Assembly (NCBI RefSeq): GCF_004005865.1
Contig: NZ_SACN01000001.1
Coordinates: 248,001 to 312,000 of the forward strand
Source: Sphingomonas crocodyli
GTDB lineage: Bacteria; Pseudomonadota; Alphaproteobacteria; Sphingomonadales; Sphingomonadaceae
Reading direction: 5' to 3'
Length of the DNA stretch: 64,000 bases
Shown: positions 42,975-51,962 of the stretch, one piece after another
Layout of the letters: each line of letters starts with the position of its first letter
How positions within the stretch are numbered: the first letter of the stretch is position 1
Made by a program: the position numbers and the translations under genes
The notes under the pieces: generated by a model
What the model was told of the DNA's origin: nothing
Seen by the model: the letters and a program-made list of their open reading frames with translations, nothing else
Databases searched by the model: none

Positions 42975-43460
42975 TCAGGCCGCGTCGCGCGCTTCGCCGC
43001 TCGCGAACAGCGCGTAGAGCGCGTCGTCCGATCCGGCGCCGCGCAGCTTGGCGACGAAGCTCTTGTCGCGCATCCGCCGGCTGACGCGGGCGAGCGCCTT
43101 CAGATGCTCGACACCCGCATCGACCGGGGACAGCAGCACGAAGACCAGATCGACCGGCAGATCGTCGATCGCGGCGAAGTCGATCGGCGAGGCGAGCCGC
43201 GCGAACAGCCCCACGACCCGATCGAGCCCGTCGAGCTTGCCGTGGGGGATCGCGACGCCATCGCCGAAGCCGGTCGGCCCCAGCCGTTCGCGTTCGGACA
43301 GCCGATCGACGATCACGCGCGCGTCGATTCCGATCAGCTTGGCGGCGACACCGCCAAGCTGCTGGAACAACGCTTTCTTGTTGGGGACGACGAGCCCCTG
43401 CTGCACGGCCTGCGGCACGAGCAGGTCGCTCAGATCATCCGTCGATCGGGCAATGGTCAT
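42975..43460 (-). CDS. ptsN: PTS IIA-Ntr regulatory protein
   Basis: A 161-residue EIIA-type protein. The phosphorylated His is in GVAIPHGKLDGLD (near residue 73). The nitrogen PTS branch carries phosphate from PEP to PtsN, which controls potassium and nitrogen functions. It sits 20 bases after raiA/hpf, the same order found near rpoN in many proteobacteria. Confidence 0.9.
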   Translation of the reverse strand: MTIARSTDDLSDLLVPQAVQQGLVVPNKKALFQQLGGVAAKLIGIDARVIVDRLSERERLGPTGFGDGVAIPHGKLDGLDRVVGLFARLASPIDFAAIDDLPVDLVFVLLSPVDAGVEHLKALARVSRRMRDKSFVAKLRGAGSDDALYALFASGEARDAA

Positions 43461-43480
43461 TCGTGGTGCTGCAACTTCCT

Positions 43481-44062
43481 TCAGGCCGTTCGGGCGGGCT
43501 CCACCCAGCCGATCGATCCGTCGGTGCGCCGATACACCATATTAAAGGTTCCCGTACCGCTATTTTTGAACAGCAGCGCATTGGTGTTGCGAAGATCGAG
43601 CATCATCACCGCGTCGGAGACGCTGGCATCGGGCACGTCGACGCGGGTTTCGGCGATGATCAGCGGATTGTCGGTCTCGACCTCTTCCTCCACCGGGGAT
43701 TCGAACACCGTATAACCGGCATTGTCGTCATAGCCGTTGAGGGCGCCTGCCGGCTGCGCGCTGTGCCGGTCCTTCAGCCGCTTCATATAGCGGCGCAGCT
43801 GGGTTTCGATGCGATCGGCGGCCTGATCGAAGGCGGGGTGCGCGTCCATCGCGCTGCCATGTCCCTTCAGGATCACGCCCTGCATCACATGGGCGACGAT
43901 GTCGCAGCCAAAGCCATTTCCATGCTGGCCGCGACCGAAGGTCACGTGCGCCGAGATACTGCGGGAGAAATATTTGTCGGCGATGGCCTGTAGCCGATCC
44001 TCGACATGGGTTCGCAGAGCCTCACCAGTTTCGACCTGATGTCCCGAAACACGGATGTCCAT
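43481..44062 (-). CDS. hpf: long-form ribosome hibernation promoting factor
   Basis: A 193-residue protein. Residues 1-105 are the S30AE domain (MDIRVSGHQVETGEALRTHVEDRL...) that occupies the 30S tunnel, and the C-terminal block FNMVYRRTDGSIGWVEP is the dimerisation domain of long HPF, which alone can pair ribosomes into 100S particles. The start at 44062 is the family N-terminus. It is the gene before ptsN. Confidence 0.92.
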   Translation of the reverse strand: MDIRVSGHQVETGEALRTHVEDRLQAIADKYFSRSISAHVTFGRGQHGNGFGCDIVAHVMQGVILKGHGSAMDAHPAFDQAADRIETQLRRYMKRLKDRHSAQPAGALNGYDDNAGYTVFESPVEEEVETDNPLIIAETRVDVPDASVSDAVMMLDLRNTNALLFKNSGTGTFNMVYRRTDGSIGWVEPARTA

Positions 44063-44127
44063 ATCCAACCTCCAGTCTGCTTTGGCAGTCATTGGGCAGA
44101 CCCGATGATGCCGGTGCCTGCCTTGGG

Positions 44128-44835
44128 TCAGCTTGCGGCGGCGTCCTCCAACCAGAGGGCCGACGTAAGCCCTTGAATAAACGCGTGATGCCTTTCGAGT
44201 TCCTCCTCACTTGCTTTATGGGGACGCGGCTCCCGCAAAACCACGGGTGCCACGCGGACGCTCGCCGCGACGACCGCTTCCGGGGTCGCGACGATCGTAT
44301 CCACCTTGAGGCCGAGGCCGATCTGGCGGCCGCCGGTCAATTCGACATAGAGCTGGGCGAGCAGCTGCGCATCGAGCAGCGCACCATGCTTGACGCGGTG
44401 GCTGCGATCGATGCCGTAACGGCTGCAGAGCGCATCGAGGCTGTGCTTGGCGCCCGGATGCGCCTTGCGCGCGATGGCGAGCGTATCGACCATCCGGGTC
44501 ATCGCGATCGGCTCCAAACCGGCCGCGCTCAGCTCCGCATTCAGGAATCCGAAGTCGAAGGTCGCATTGTGCGCGACGAGCGGCGCATCGCCCAGAAAGT
44601 CGAGCAAAGCCGCCGCCTGGCTGGCGAACAAGGGCTTGTCCGACAGGAATCGGTCCGACAGGCCGTGCACCGCTTCCGCCTCCGCCGGCATGAACCGTTC
44701 GGGGTTGAAATAGCAGTGGAAGCTGTTGCCGGTTTCGACCCGGTTGATGATTTCAACACAGCCGATCTCCACCAGCCGATCCCCGGTGAGAGGGTTCAGG
44801 CCGGTCGTTTCGGTGTCGAAGACGATTTCCCGCAT
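44128..44835 (-). CDS. dnaQ: DNA polymerase III epsilon subunit (proofreading exonuclease)
   Basis: A 235-residue 3'-5' exonuclease. ExoI VFDTETTGL, ExoII HNATFDFGF and ExoIII HRVKHGALLDAQLLAQLY supply the metal ligands. The C-terminal ~50 residues should hold the contact to the alpha subunit. Its start lies inside coaE (40-base overlap), so the two are co-translated. Close to the predicted origin. Confidence 0.95.
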   Translation of the reverse strand: MREIVFDTETTGLNPLTGDRLVEIGCVEIINRVETGNSFHCYFNPERFMPAEAEAVHGLSDRFLSDKPLFASQAAALLDFLGDAPLVAHNATFDFGFLNAELSAAGLEPIAMTRMVDTLAIARKAHPGAKHSLDALCSRYGIDRSHRVKHGALLDAQLLAQLYVELTGGRQIGLGLKVDTIVATPEAVVAASVRVAPVVLREPRPHKASEEELERHHAFIQGLTSALWLEDAAAS

Positions 44836-45437
44836 GAGCGACAATATCGGACTCCGTGAGCCGACACGCAAGCCAGCAGATGACGAAGCTGTGACATGGT
44901 GCGGTGAACCGAGCCGCCATTGTCGATCACGAAGTCGGCGCGTTGCCGTTTGATATGATCAGGCATTTGCAGTCGACGGATATTGCGCAATTTCAACGGG
45001 TTCATGTTTGGCCGCGCGAGCACGCGGCGCGCCTGCTTCCACGCCGGGGCCGATACGACCACCGACGCATCGACCGAACGCCACCCGCCTTTTTCGAACA
45101 GCAACGGCACGTCGAGGATCACGACTCGGCGCGAACGGTGCCGGCGCAGGAAGTCACGGCGCGACTCGACGAGGACGGGATGGATGAGTCGTTCGAGTCG
45201 CGCGAGCGCCCCCTTGTCCCCCAGCACGTGCCGGCCGAGCGCGACGCGATCCACGCCCGCTTCACCGCCGACGCCCGGAAAGAGCGCATCGATCGCCTCG
45301 ACCAGCTTTCCGCCCGGCCCCTGCAGCCGATGCACCTCGGCATCGGCGTCATAAACGGGCACGCCCAGCCGCCGTGCCATTTTCGACACGGTCGATTTGC
45401 CCATGCCGATCGATCCGGTGAGGCCCAATATGATCAT
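44796..45437 (-). CDS. coaE: dephospho-CoA kinase
   Basis: A 213-residue kinase for the last step of coenzyme A synthesis. P-loop GLTGSIGMGKST is at the N-terminus; VVILDVPLLFEKGGW and RRLQMP follow the family. The C-terminus is about ten residues longer than usual because the frame runs 40 bases into dnaQ. Confidence 0.92.
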   Translation of the reverse strand: MIILGLTGSIGMGKSTVSKMARRLGVPVYDADAEVHRLQGPGGKLVEAIDALFPGVGGEAGVDRVALGRHVLGDKGALARLERLIHPVLVESRRDFLRRHRSRRVVILDVPLLFEKGGWRSVDASVVVSAPAWKQARRVLARPNMNPLKLRNIRRLQMPDHIKRQRADFVIDNGGSVHRTMSQLRHLLACVSAHGVRYCRSCGKSSSTPKRPA

Positions 45438-46282
45438 GCGAGCAATTTGGCCTGAAGCGCCTCGTCATCCTGGCGCGGCGCATCGACCCCGTAGAATCGG
45501 CGGAAGGCGTCGGCGGCCTGGCCGATCAGCATCGCGAGGCCGTTGATCGCGCGCAGCCCGCGCTGCTTCGCCTCCGCCAGCAACGGCGTTTCGAGCGGCG
45601 CATAGACGATGTCGTAGATGATCGCGTTCGGCGGAACATGGCTGAAATCCAGCGGCAGCGGCGGATAGCCCTTCATGCCCAGACTCGTCGTATTGACGAC
45701 GACGTCGAGAATCCCGTCGCGATTGTCCCAGTCAAAGGCGATCGGGGTCGCGAAATGATCGAGCGGGGCGATCAGTTTCTCATCCGGCGCGAAATTGGCG
45801 CGCAGCGCCCGCGCCTGATCGAGATTGCGCGCGCCGACGACGATCGTGAATCCCTGATCGTGCAGCGCGAGCGCGACCGCCTTGGCCGCGCCCCCCGCAC
45901 CTAAGATCCGCGCCATGCGGAACAGGTGCGTCTCGGCCAGCATCGGCTGAAGCGGCTCGAGGAAACCGGCATAGTCGGTGTTGTAGCCGACCAGTTCGTC
46001 CCCCTCCGGCACGACACAGTTGACCGCACCGATCCGCGCGGCCGCCGGATCGATCCGGTCGAGCAGTGGCATGATCGCCTGCTTGTGCGGGATCGTGACA
46101 TTGCATCCGCGCCATTGCGGATCGGCGCGGCGGCTGGCGAGGAAGCCGGCCAGTTCGTCGGGTTTGACGTGGGTTGCGAAATAATCGGCATCGATGCCGG
46201 CGGCGGCCAGCCAGTGGCGGTGAATCAGCGGCGATTTCGAATGGGCGATCGGATCGCCGATCACCTCGGCATAGGCTTTCAT
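45434..46282 (-). CDS. aroE: shikimate dehydrogenase
   Basis: A 282-residue enzyme of aromatic amino acid synthesis. GDPIAHSKSPLIHRHWL binds shikimate, GCNVTIPHKQAIM carries the catalytic Lys, GYNTDYAGFL the catalytic Asp and ILGAGGAAKAVALAL the NADP site. It overlaps coaE and maf by four bases at each end. Confidence 0.95.
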   Translation of the reverse strand: MKAYAEVIGDPIAHSKSPLIHRHWLAAAGIDADYFATHVKPDELAGFLASRRADPQWRGCNVTIPHKQAIMPLLDRIDPAAARIGAVNCVVPEGDELVGYNTDYAGFLEPLQPMLAETHLFRMARILGAGGAAKAVALALHDQGFTIVVGARNLDQARALRANFAPDEKLIAPLDHFATPIAFDWDNRDGILDVVVNTTSLGMKGYPPLPLDFSHVPPNAIIYDIVYAPLETPLLAEAKQRGLRAINGLAMLIGQAADAFRRFYGVDAPRQDDEALQAKLLA

Positions 46283-46875
46283 CGCGGCATCACCCCCCGA
46301 TCGCGCAAATAGGTGAGCAGCTGGAGCAGCGGCAGGCCCATGATCGTGAACTGATTGCCTTCGATCCTGTCGAACAATTGCACGCCCGGCCCCTCGATCC
46401 GATAGCCGCCGACGCAGCCCGAAATCGCCGGCCATTCGGCATCGAGATAGGAGTCGACAAATTCGTCGCTCATCGCGCGCATGTGCATCTTGGCGACATC
46501 GACGAAGCGCCAGACGGGCACGCCGCCCTCGCAGATCACCGCCGCGCTGAACAGGCGGTGGCGCGTGCCGGCCATGCGGCGGAGCAGATCGGCCGCCGCC
46601 GCGCGGCTAGGCGCCTTGTCGATCATCTCGCCATCGTCGAGCGCGACCGTGGAATCACAGCCAAGCACCAGATCCTGCGGATATTTACGCGACAGCTTGG
46701 TCGCCTTGAGTTCGGCGAGCGCATCGGCGAGCGCGCGGGCATCGCGGCCTTCGGCCCGCAACGACGCCTTGGCCGATTCCTCGTCGACCGCCGCCGCCAT
46801 CGCTTCGAACGGCACGCCTGCGGCATCGAGCATCGCGCGGCGCGAAGCGGATTGCGAGGCCAGGATCAGTCGCAC
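46279..46875 (-). CDS. maf: Maf-type nucleoside triphosphate pyrophosphatase
   Basis: A 198-residue Maf protein. LILASQSASRRAMLDAAG is the family opening, GCDSTVALDDGEMIDKAP holds the catalytic Asp, and AEWPAISGCVGGYRIEGPG the C-terminal block. It removes pyrophosphate from non-canonical nucleotides. It overlaps aroE and follows ppsR by one base. Confidence 0.93.
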   Translation of the reverse strand: MRLILASQSASRRAMLDAAGVPFEAMAAAVDEESAKASLRAEGRDARALADALAELKATKLSRKYPQDLVLGCDSTVALDDGEMIDKAPSRAAAADLLRRMAGTRHRLFSAAVICEGGVPVWRFVDVAKMHMRAMSDEFVDSYLDAEWPAISGCVGGYRIEGPGVQLFDRIEGNQFTIMGLPLLQLLTYLRDRGVMPR

Positions 46876-46876
46876 T

Positions 46877-47704
46877 TCAAACTCCCCCGCCCGCGCCGCC
46901 GGACTTTTCGTTGACCAGATTGATGATCGCCGCCGCCGTTTCCTCGATCGAGCGGCGGGTGACGTCGATCACCGGCCATCCCTGATCCGAGAACATCCGC
47001 CGCGCGAAAGCGAGTTCGCGCGCGACAGCCTCCTGATCGACATAAGCGGTCTCCGGCGTCTGATTGAGCGAGAGCAGCCGGTTGCGGCGGATCTGGATCA
47101 GCCGTTCGGGGCTGGTCGTCAGCCCGACGACGACCGGATGGACGAGCGTGAACAGGCTTTGCGGCGGCGGGGATTCGACCACCAGGGGAATGTTCGCTAC
47201 CTTATATCCGCGATTGGCGAGATAGATCGACGTCGGCGTTTTCGACGATCGCGAAACGCCGGCGAGGACGATATCGGCCTCCTCCCAATCTTCCGCGGCG
47301 ATCCCGTCATCATGCGCGATCGTATATTGAATCGCGTCGACGCGGGCGAAATAGGCCGCATCGAGGCTGTGCTGACGCCCCGGCCGCGCGATCGCCTCCT
47401 GTCCCAGCAGCCGCGACAGCGCCTCGATCACCGGATCGAGCGCCGAGACGATCGGCAGCCCGAGTGCATGACACCGAGTCTCCAGCCGCCGCCGCACCTC
47501 GTTGTTCACCAGCGTGAAGATGACGAGGCCGGGGCGCTGCGCAATTTCGAGCATGATCCGGTCGAGATGGCCGACCGATCGGACCATCGGCCAGAAATGC
47601 TTGATCGTCTCGACATTCTCGAACTGGGCGAGACCGGCCTTGGCGATATTTTCCAGCGTCTCGCCGGTCGAATCCGACAGCAGATGGAGGTGGAGGCGGA
47701 TCAT
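46877..47704 (-). CDS. PPDK/PEP synthase regulatory kinase-phosphorylase (DUF299, RP001 homologue)
   Basis: A 275-residue protein of the PSRP family, which phosphorylates pyruvate phosphate dikinase or PEP synthase with ADP and removes the phosphate with Pi. The P-loop GVSRSSKTPTSIYLANRGYKVANIPLV is in the middle. In Caulobacter and Rickettsia the gene next to the origin opposite hemE is this family (RP001), which supports the origin call just upstream of it. Confidence 0.93.
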   Translation of the reverse strand: MIRLHLHLLSDSTGETLENIAKAGLAQFENVETIKHFWPMVRSVGHLDRIMLEIAQRPGLVIFTLVNNEVRRRLETRCHALGLPIVSALDPVIEALSRLLGQEAIARPGRQHSLDAAYFARVDAIQYTIAHDDGIAAEDWEEADIVLAGVSRSSKTPTSIYLANRGYKVANIPLVVESPPPQSLFTLVHPVVVGLTTSPERLIQIRRNRLLSLNQTPETAYVDQEAVARELAFARRMFSDQGWPVIDVTRRSIEETAAAIINLVNEKSGGAGGGV

Positions 47705-48004
47705 AGGCGTCGTGCCTGCTGGACAAGCCTGTGGAAAAACATGGGGATCGCGCTAGCCGAACGGCGGGTATCGTTTCAAGCGCTGCATCGCTCCCCGCTG
47801 ACGCTGACTCACTTCATCGATTCGTCCACAGGTGATGCACGAAACCGACAGGGCTGTGGATAACGGGAATGACGTCAGGGACTCGGCGGCGGATCGCAGC
47901 GCGGCAGGAGTCAAGCTGTTGGCAATCGGGCGGCTTGTGAATAAACCCCGCTTCCCGAACCCCTACAAACTCCTACTTCCCTTCTTTAGTTCCTTAAGAG
48001 AGTC
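47705..48004. other. oriC: predicted chromosomal replication origin (oriC)
   Basis: A 300-base gap without a gene, between ppsR (leftward) and hemE (rightward), the same setting as oriC in Caulobacter and relatives. It holds a perfect DnaA box (TGTGGATAA, 47855-47863), close variants TGTGGAAAA (47730-47738) and TGTGAATAA (47936-47944), and a weaker TCGTCCACA (47822-47830). Five GANTC sites lie within 47806-48004. The last 60 bases before hemE are pyrimidine-rich and fairly AT-rich and could be the unwinding element. dnaA itself is not in the window. Confidence 0.82.
47855..47863 (-). promoter_or_regulatory. DnaA box (perfect)
   Basis: TGTGGATAA is the exact complement of the DnaA consensus TTATCCACA, inside the ppsR-hemE gap. 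Confidence 0.85.
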
Positions 48005-49063
48005 ATGAAGATGATGGCGACGCGTCATGAAAATGCCGGCCAGGTGATCGATCGTCCCTTGCTTGCCGTGCTCCGGGGTGAGCGTCGCGATCCGCCGCCA
48101 GTGTGGCTCATGCGGCAGGCGGGGCGTTACCTGCCCGAATATCGCGCGCTCAGGGCCGAGAAGGGCGGATTCCTGGCGATGGCGTATGACAGCGACGCGG
48201 CGGCCGAGATCACGCTGCAGCCGATCCGCCGGTTCGGATTCGACGGCGCGATCCTCTTTTCCGACATCCTCGTGATTCCCCACGCTCTGGGTCAGGATCT
48301 GCGCTTCGAGGCCGGCGAAGGGCCTCGCCTGTCGCCGACTCTGGTGGATCATGCGCTGTCGGTGCTCGAGCCCGTCGCCGATCGGCTCGATCCGATCTAC
48401 GACACGGTGCGTAAGGTTCGTGCGAGTTTGCCCGAGCAGACGACGTTTCTCGGCTTTGCGGGCAGCCCCTGGACGGTCGCGACCTACATGGTCGCAGGGC
48501 AAGGGAGCCGCGAGCAGGCCGAGACGCGGCGCATGGCCTATCGCGATCCCGCGGCCTTCGGGGCAATCATCGATACGCTGGTCGATGCCACGGTCGATTA
48601 TCTGTCGAAGCAGATTCAAGCGGGCGTCGATGCGGTGCAGCTGTTCGACAGCTGGTCGGGCAGTCTGGCGCCGCGCGAGTTCGAACGCTGGGTGATCGCG
48701 CCGACCGCGAAGATGGTCGCCGAACTGCGTCGTCGCCATCCCGATACGCCGATCATCGGCTTTCCGAAGGGCGCGGGCGGCAAACTGCCGGCCTATGCCC
48801 GCGAAACCGGCGTCAGCGCGGTTGGGCTCGACGAGACGGTCGATCCGGTCTGGGCGAATGCCAGCCTGCCCGAAAATCTGCCCGTGCAGGGCAATCTCGA
48901 TCCGATGGCGCTGTTGATCGGCGGCGACGCGCTCGACGCGGCGATCGACACGATCAGGGGGGCTTTCCCGACGCGGCCGCATGTGTTCAACCTTGGCCAC
49001 GGCATCACGCCCGACGTGCCGATCGCGCATGTCGAGCAACTTCTGGGCCGGCTGCGGGGTTGA
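48005..49063 (+). CDS. hemE: uroporphyrinogen decarboxylase
   Basis: A 352-residue enzyme that removes four carboxyl groups from uroporphyrinogen III in haem synthesis. PPVWLMRQAGRYLPEYR is the family signature near residue 31, with FSDILVIPHALG and FAGSPWTVATYM further on. The gene begins immediately at the right edge of the predicted origin. hemJ follows after seven bases. Confidence 0.95.
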   Translation: MKMMATRHENAGQVIDRPLLAVLRGERRDPPPVWLMRQAGRYLPEYRALRAEKGGFLAMAYDSDAAAEITLQPIRRFGFDGAILFSDILVIPHALGQDLRFEAGEGPRLSPTLVDHALSVLEPVADRLDPIYDTVRKVRASLPEQTTFLGFAGSPWTVATYMVAGQGSREQAETRRMAYRDPAAFGAIIDTLVDATVDYLSKQIQAGVDAVQLFDSWSGSLAPREFERWVIAPTAKMVAELRRRHPDTPIIGFPKGAGGKLPAYARETGVSAVGLDETVDPVWANASLPENLPVQGNLDPMALLIGGDALDAAIDTIRGAFPTRPHVFNLGHGITPDVPIAHVEQLLGRLRG

Positions 49064-49070
49064 GGCTTTG

Positions 49071-49523
49071 ATGGACGCCTACATCGGATTCCTGGGCAAT
49101 GCTTATCCCTGGGTGAAGGCCGGGCACCTGATCTTCGTCATCTTCTGGATGGCGGGGCTGTTCATGCTGCCGCGATTCTACATCTACCACTGGGCGTCCG
49201 CCCCCGGATCGGCCGAGGACAAGGCGTGGATCGAGCGCGAGCGTCGGCTGCGATCGATCATCATGGTGCCGTCGATGGCGATGGTGTGGATCTTCGGGCT
49301 GACTCTGGCCTTCGATCAGGGGCTGTGGACGACGCCCTGGTTCCTCGCCAAGTTCGCGACCGTCTTCGCGCTTTCGGGTTTTCATGGCTGGGCGGTCGGT
49401 TATGGCAAGCGGATGGCCTCGGGCTATCGCGCGCCGTCGGACAAATCGCTGCGCTTCATGAACGAGATTCCGGGTATCGCGACCGCGATCATCGTCATCC
49501 TGGTGATCGTCCGGCCGTTCTGA
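49071..49523 (+). CDS. hemJ: HemJ-type protoporphyrinogen IX oxidase
   Basis: A 150-residue protein with four transmembrane helices. WVKAGHLIFVIFWMAGLFMLPRFYIYH carries the conserved His of the HemJ/UPF0093 family, which oxidises protoporphyrinogen IX at the membrane. It is seven bases after hemE, so the two act in the same pathway. ATG 49071 was chosen because the family begins here. Confidence 0.87.
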   Translation: MDAYIGFLGNAYPWVKAGHLIFVIFWMAGLFMLPRFYIYHWASAPGSAEDKAWIERERRLRSIIMVPSMAMVWIFGLTLAFDQGLWTTPWFLAKFATVFALSGFHGWAVGYGKRMASGYRAPSDKSLRFMNEIPGIATAIIVILVIVRPF

Positions 49524-49675
49524 GTCTCCTTGACTTAGGCGCCCACGCTGCTTAGCTGCGCGTCAGAACAAGGCCTTCCGTTCGAGCAAGGCCCTCTTCC
49601 CGACTGACAGCATTGGTTTTACGCGCGCAGATTGCCGCTACCGATCCTCCCGAAGCCCCCAGGACTCCGACTCGC

Positions 49676-50932
49676 ATGCATCTGAAAGACCTCAAGAAAA
49701 AGACCCCCGCCGAACTGGTCAGCATGGCCGAGGAGCTGGGCGTCGAAGGCGCATCGACCATGCGCAAGCAGGATCTGATGTTCGCGATCCTGAAGGTCGA
49801 GGCCGAGAATGGCGAGCAGATCATGGGGCTGGGCACGATCGAGGTGCTGCCCGACGGATTCGGCTTCCTGCGCAGCCCGGAGGCGAACTATCTCGCCGGC
49901 CCCGACGACATCTACGTTTCGCCCAATCAGGTCCGCAAATTCGGCCTGCGCACCGGCGACACGGTCGAAGGCGAAGTCCGCGGGCCGAAGGATGGCGAGC
50001 GTTATTTCGCGCTGACCAAGCTGATCTCGGTCAATTTCGATGATCCTGATGCGGTCCGCCACCGCGTCAATTTCGACAATCTCACCCCGCTCTATCCTGA
50101 GCAGAAGCTGATCCTCGACACGCTCGATCCGACCGTGAAGGACAAGTCGGCGCGCGTGATCGACATCGTCGCGCCGCAGGGCAAGGGCCAGCGCGCGCTG
50201 ATCGTCGCGCCGCCGCGCGTGGGTAAGACGGTATTGCTGCAGAACATCGCCAAGGCGATCACCGACAACCATCCAGAAGTCTTCCTGATCGTGCTGCTGA
50301 TCGACGAGCGGCCCGAAGAAGTCACCGACATGCAGCGCAGCGTGAAGGGCGAGGTCATCAGCTCGACCTTCGACGAGCCTGCACAGCGCCACGTCCAGGT
50401 TGCCGAAATGGTGATCGAAAAGGCCAAGCGCCTTGTCGAGCACAAGAAGGACGTCGTGATCCTGCTCGACTCGATCACCCGTCTCGGCCGTGCCTACAAC
50501 ACCGTCGTTCCCTCGTCGGGCAAGGTGCTGACCGGCGGTGTCGATGCCAACGCGCTGCAGCGCCCGAAGCGCTTCTTCGGCGCCGCGCGCAATATCGAGG
50601 AGGGCGGTTCGCTTTCGATCATCGCGACCGCGCTGATCGACACCGGCAGCCGCATGGACGAAGTCATCTTCGAAGAGTTCAAGGGCACCGGTAACTCCGA
50701 AATCGTCCTCGACCGCAAGGTGGCCGACAAGCGCATCTTCCCGGCGATGGACGTCGGCAAGTCCGGCACCCGCAAGGAAGAGCTGCTGGTCGACAAGGGC
50801 AAGCTCAGCAAGATGTGGGTGCTGCGCCGCATCCTCATGCAGATGGGCACCATCGATGCGATGGAGTTCCTGCTCGACAAGATGAAGGATTCGAAGACCA
50901 ACGAAGACTTCTTCGACTCGATGAACCAGTAA
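49676..50932 (+). CDS. rho: transcription termination factor Rho
   Basis: A 418-residue RNA-dependent ATPase. N-terminal [39 protein letters not shown] is the RNA-clamp helical domain, followed by a cold-shock-like fold ([22 protein letters not shown]). The ATPase part has Walker [12 protein letters not shown], Walker [17 protein letters not shown] and the [17 protein letters not shown]-loop region. Full length; the ATG at 49676 is the family start. Confidence 0.96.
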   Translation: MHLKDLKKKTPAELVSMAEELGVEGASTMRKQDLMFAILKVEAENGEQIMGLGTIEVLPDGFGFLRSPEANYLAGPDDIYVSPNQVRKFGLRTGDTVEGEVRGPKDGERYFALTKLISVNFDDPDAVRHRVNFDNLTPLYPEQKLILDTLDPTVKDKSARVIDIVAPQGKGQRALIVAPPRVGKTVLLQNIAKAITDNHPEVFLIVLLIDERPEEVTDMQRSVKGEVISSTFDEPAQRHVQVAEMVIEKAKRLVEHKKDVVILLDSITRLGRAYNTVVPSSGKVLTGGVDANALQRPKRFFGAARNIEEGGSLSIIATALIDTGSRMDEVIFEEFKGTGNSEIVLDRKVADKRIFPAMDVGKSGTRKEELLVDKGKLSKMWVLRRILMQMGTIDAMEFLLDKMKDSKTNEDFFDSMNQ

Positions 50933-51003
50933 GGCGGCGGATAGCTCTAGATAGCTCTCAGGGGGCCATCGACAGCCGCGCGCTGGCATCCTAACAGCGG
51001 TCT

Positions 51004-51648
51004 ATGATCGACCTCTGGAACCACATCGTCGCCGATTTCTCCAATATCGGCTCTCCGTCCGCGTTGGCCGCCTTCGTCCAGGTGCTGATGATCGATGTGA
51101 TGCTGGCGGGCGACAATGCGATCGTCGTCGGCGCGCTCGCGGCGGGCCTGCCGCCGGCGCAGCGCAAGAAGGTCATCCTGATCGGCATCGTCGCGGCATT
51201 GGTGCTGCGCATCGTCTTCGCGCTGGGCGTCAGCGCGCTGATGAACATCGTCGGGTTGGTCTTCGCCGGCGGTCTGTTGCTGTTGTGGGTCGCGTGGAAG
51301 ATGTTCCGCGAATTGCGCATCCATACGGGCGAGGGCGCGCCCGAGGATCATGACGGCGTGCCGCAGTCCAAGACCTTCTTGGGCGCCGCCTGGTCGGTCG
51401 CCTTGGCCGACGTGTCGATGAGTCTGGACAATGTGCTGGCGGTCGCTGGCGCAGCGCGTGAGCATCCGGGCATCCTTGTCGTCGGCCTGCTGCTGTCGGT
51501 CGCGCTGATGGGCGTCGCCGCCAATCTGATCGCGCGCTATATCGAGCGGTATCGCTGGATCGGCTATGTCGGTCTGATCGTGATCGTCTATGTCGCGATC
51601 AAGATGATCTACGAAGGCGGGCATCAGCTCGTCCCGTTGTTCGGCTGA
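51004..51648 (+). CDS. TerC-family integral membrane protein (YjbE-like)
   Basis: A 214-residue protein with about seven helices. The two repeats carry MLAGDNAIVVGALAAG and MSLDNVLAVAGAA, the acidic Asp-Asn motifs of TerC proteins. The family exports metal ions, with manganese shown for several members. The substrate here is not known. No manganese riboswitch fits in the 71-base gap upstream. Confidence 0.85.
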   Translation: MIDLWNHIVADFSNIGSPSALAAFVQVLMIDVMLAGDNAIVVGALAAGLPPAQRKKVILIGIVAALVLRIVFALGVSALMNIVGLVFAGGLLLLWVAWKMFRELRIHTGEGAPEDHDGVPQSKTFLGAAWSVALADVSMSLDNVLAVAGAAREHPGILVVGLLLSVALMGVAANLIARYIERYRWIGYVGLIVIVYVAIKMIYEGGHQLVPLFG

Positions 51649-51962
51649 TTCGTCACCGCTGATTCGTCGATTTGCTGGCTTGGCGCTCCGGATGTGCGCA
51701 TTCCGGAGCCCCGCTGCGCATCTCAATTGTAAAAAATTCGCAAAGCCTTGTCGGCGCTTTTTACACGGACAAGCGCGATTCCGATCATCCTAAGCTTGAA
51801 CGATACTGAATCTGTTCTTCAAGCGGACATAATGTCGGATTTTTTTACATATTCTGTTGTCAGCCCTTCGGCGAATTCACTGTTTCTTTGCCTCCGTTTT
51901 GGATAAGCGCGGAGGGGACGAGGCGCGGGTGGGCAATACCGGCGCGAACAGGGAATATGACG
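51649..51962. other. 314-base intergenic region upstream of the PEP-CTERM gene
   Basis: More AT-rich than its surroundings at 51721-51860. TTTTTACA occurs at 51758-51765 and 51842-51849, and in reverse (TGTAAAAA) at 51728-51735; the first two form an inverted repeat with a 22-base spacer. No sigma-54 promoter with correct GG-N10-GC spacing was found here. It should contain the promoter of the PEP-CTERM gene. Confidence 0.55.

Noticed and set aside
51661..51737. TGGC...TGC runs as a second sigma-54 promoter upstream of the large PEP-CTERM gene
   Set aside because: The GG to GC spacing is off by one or two bases at every candidate, which sigma-54 does not tolerate.
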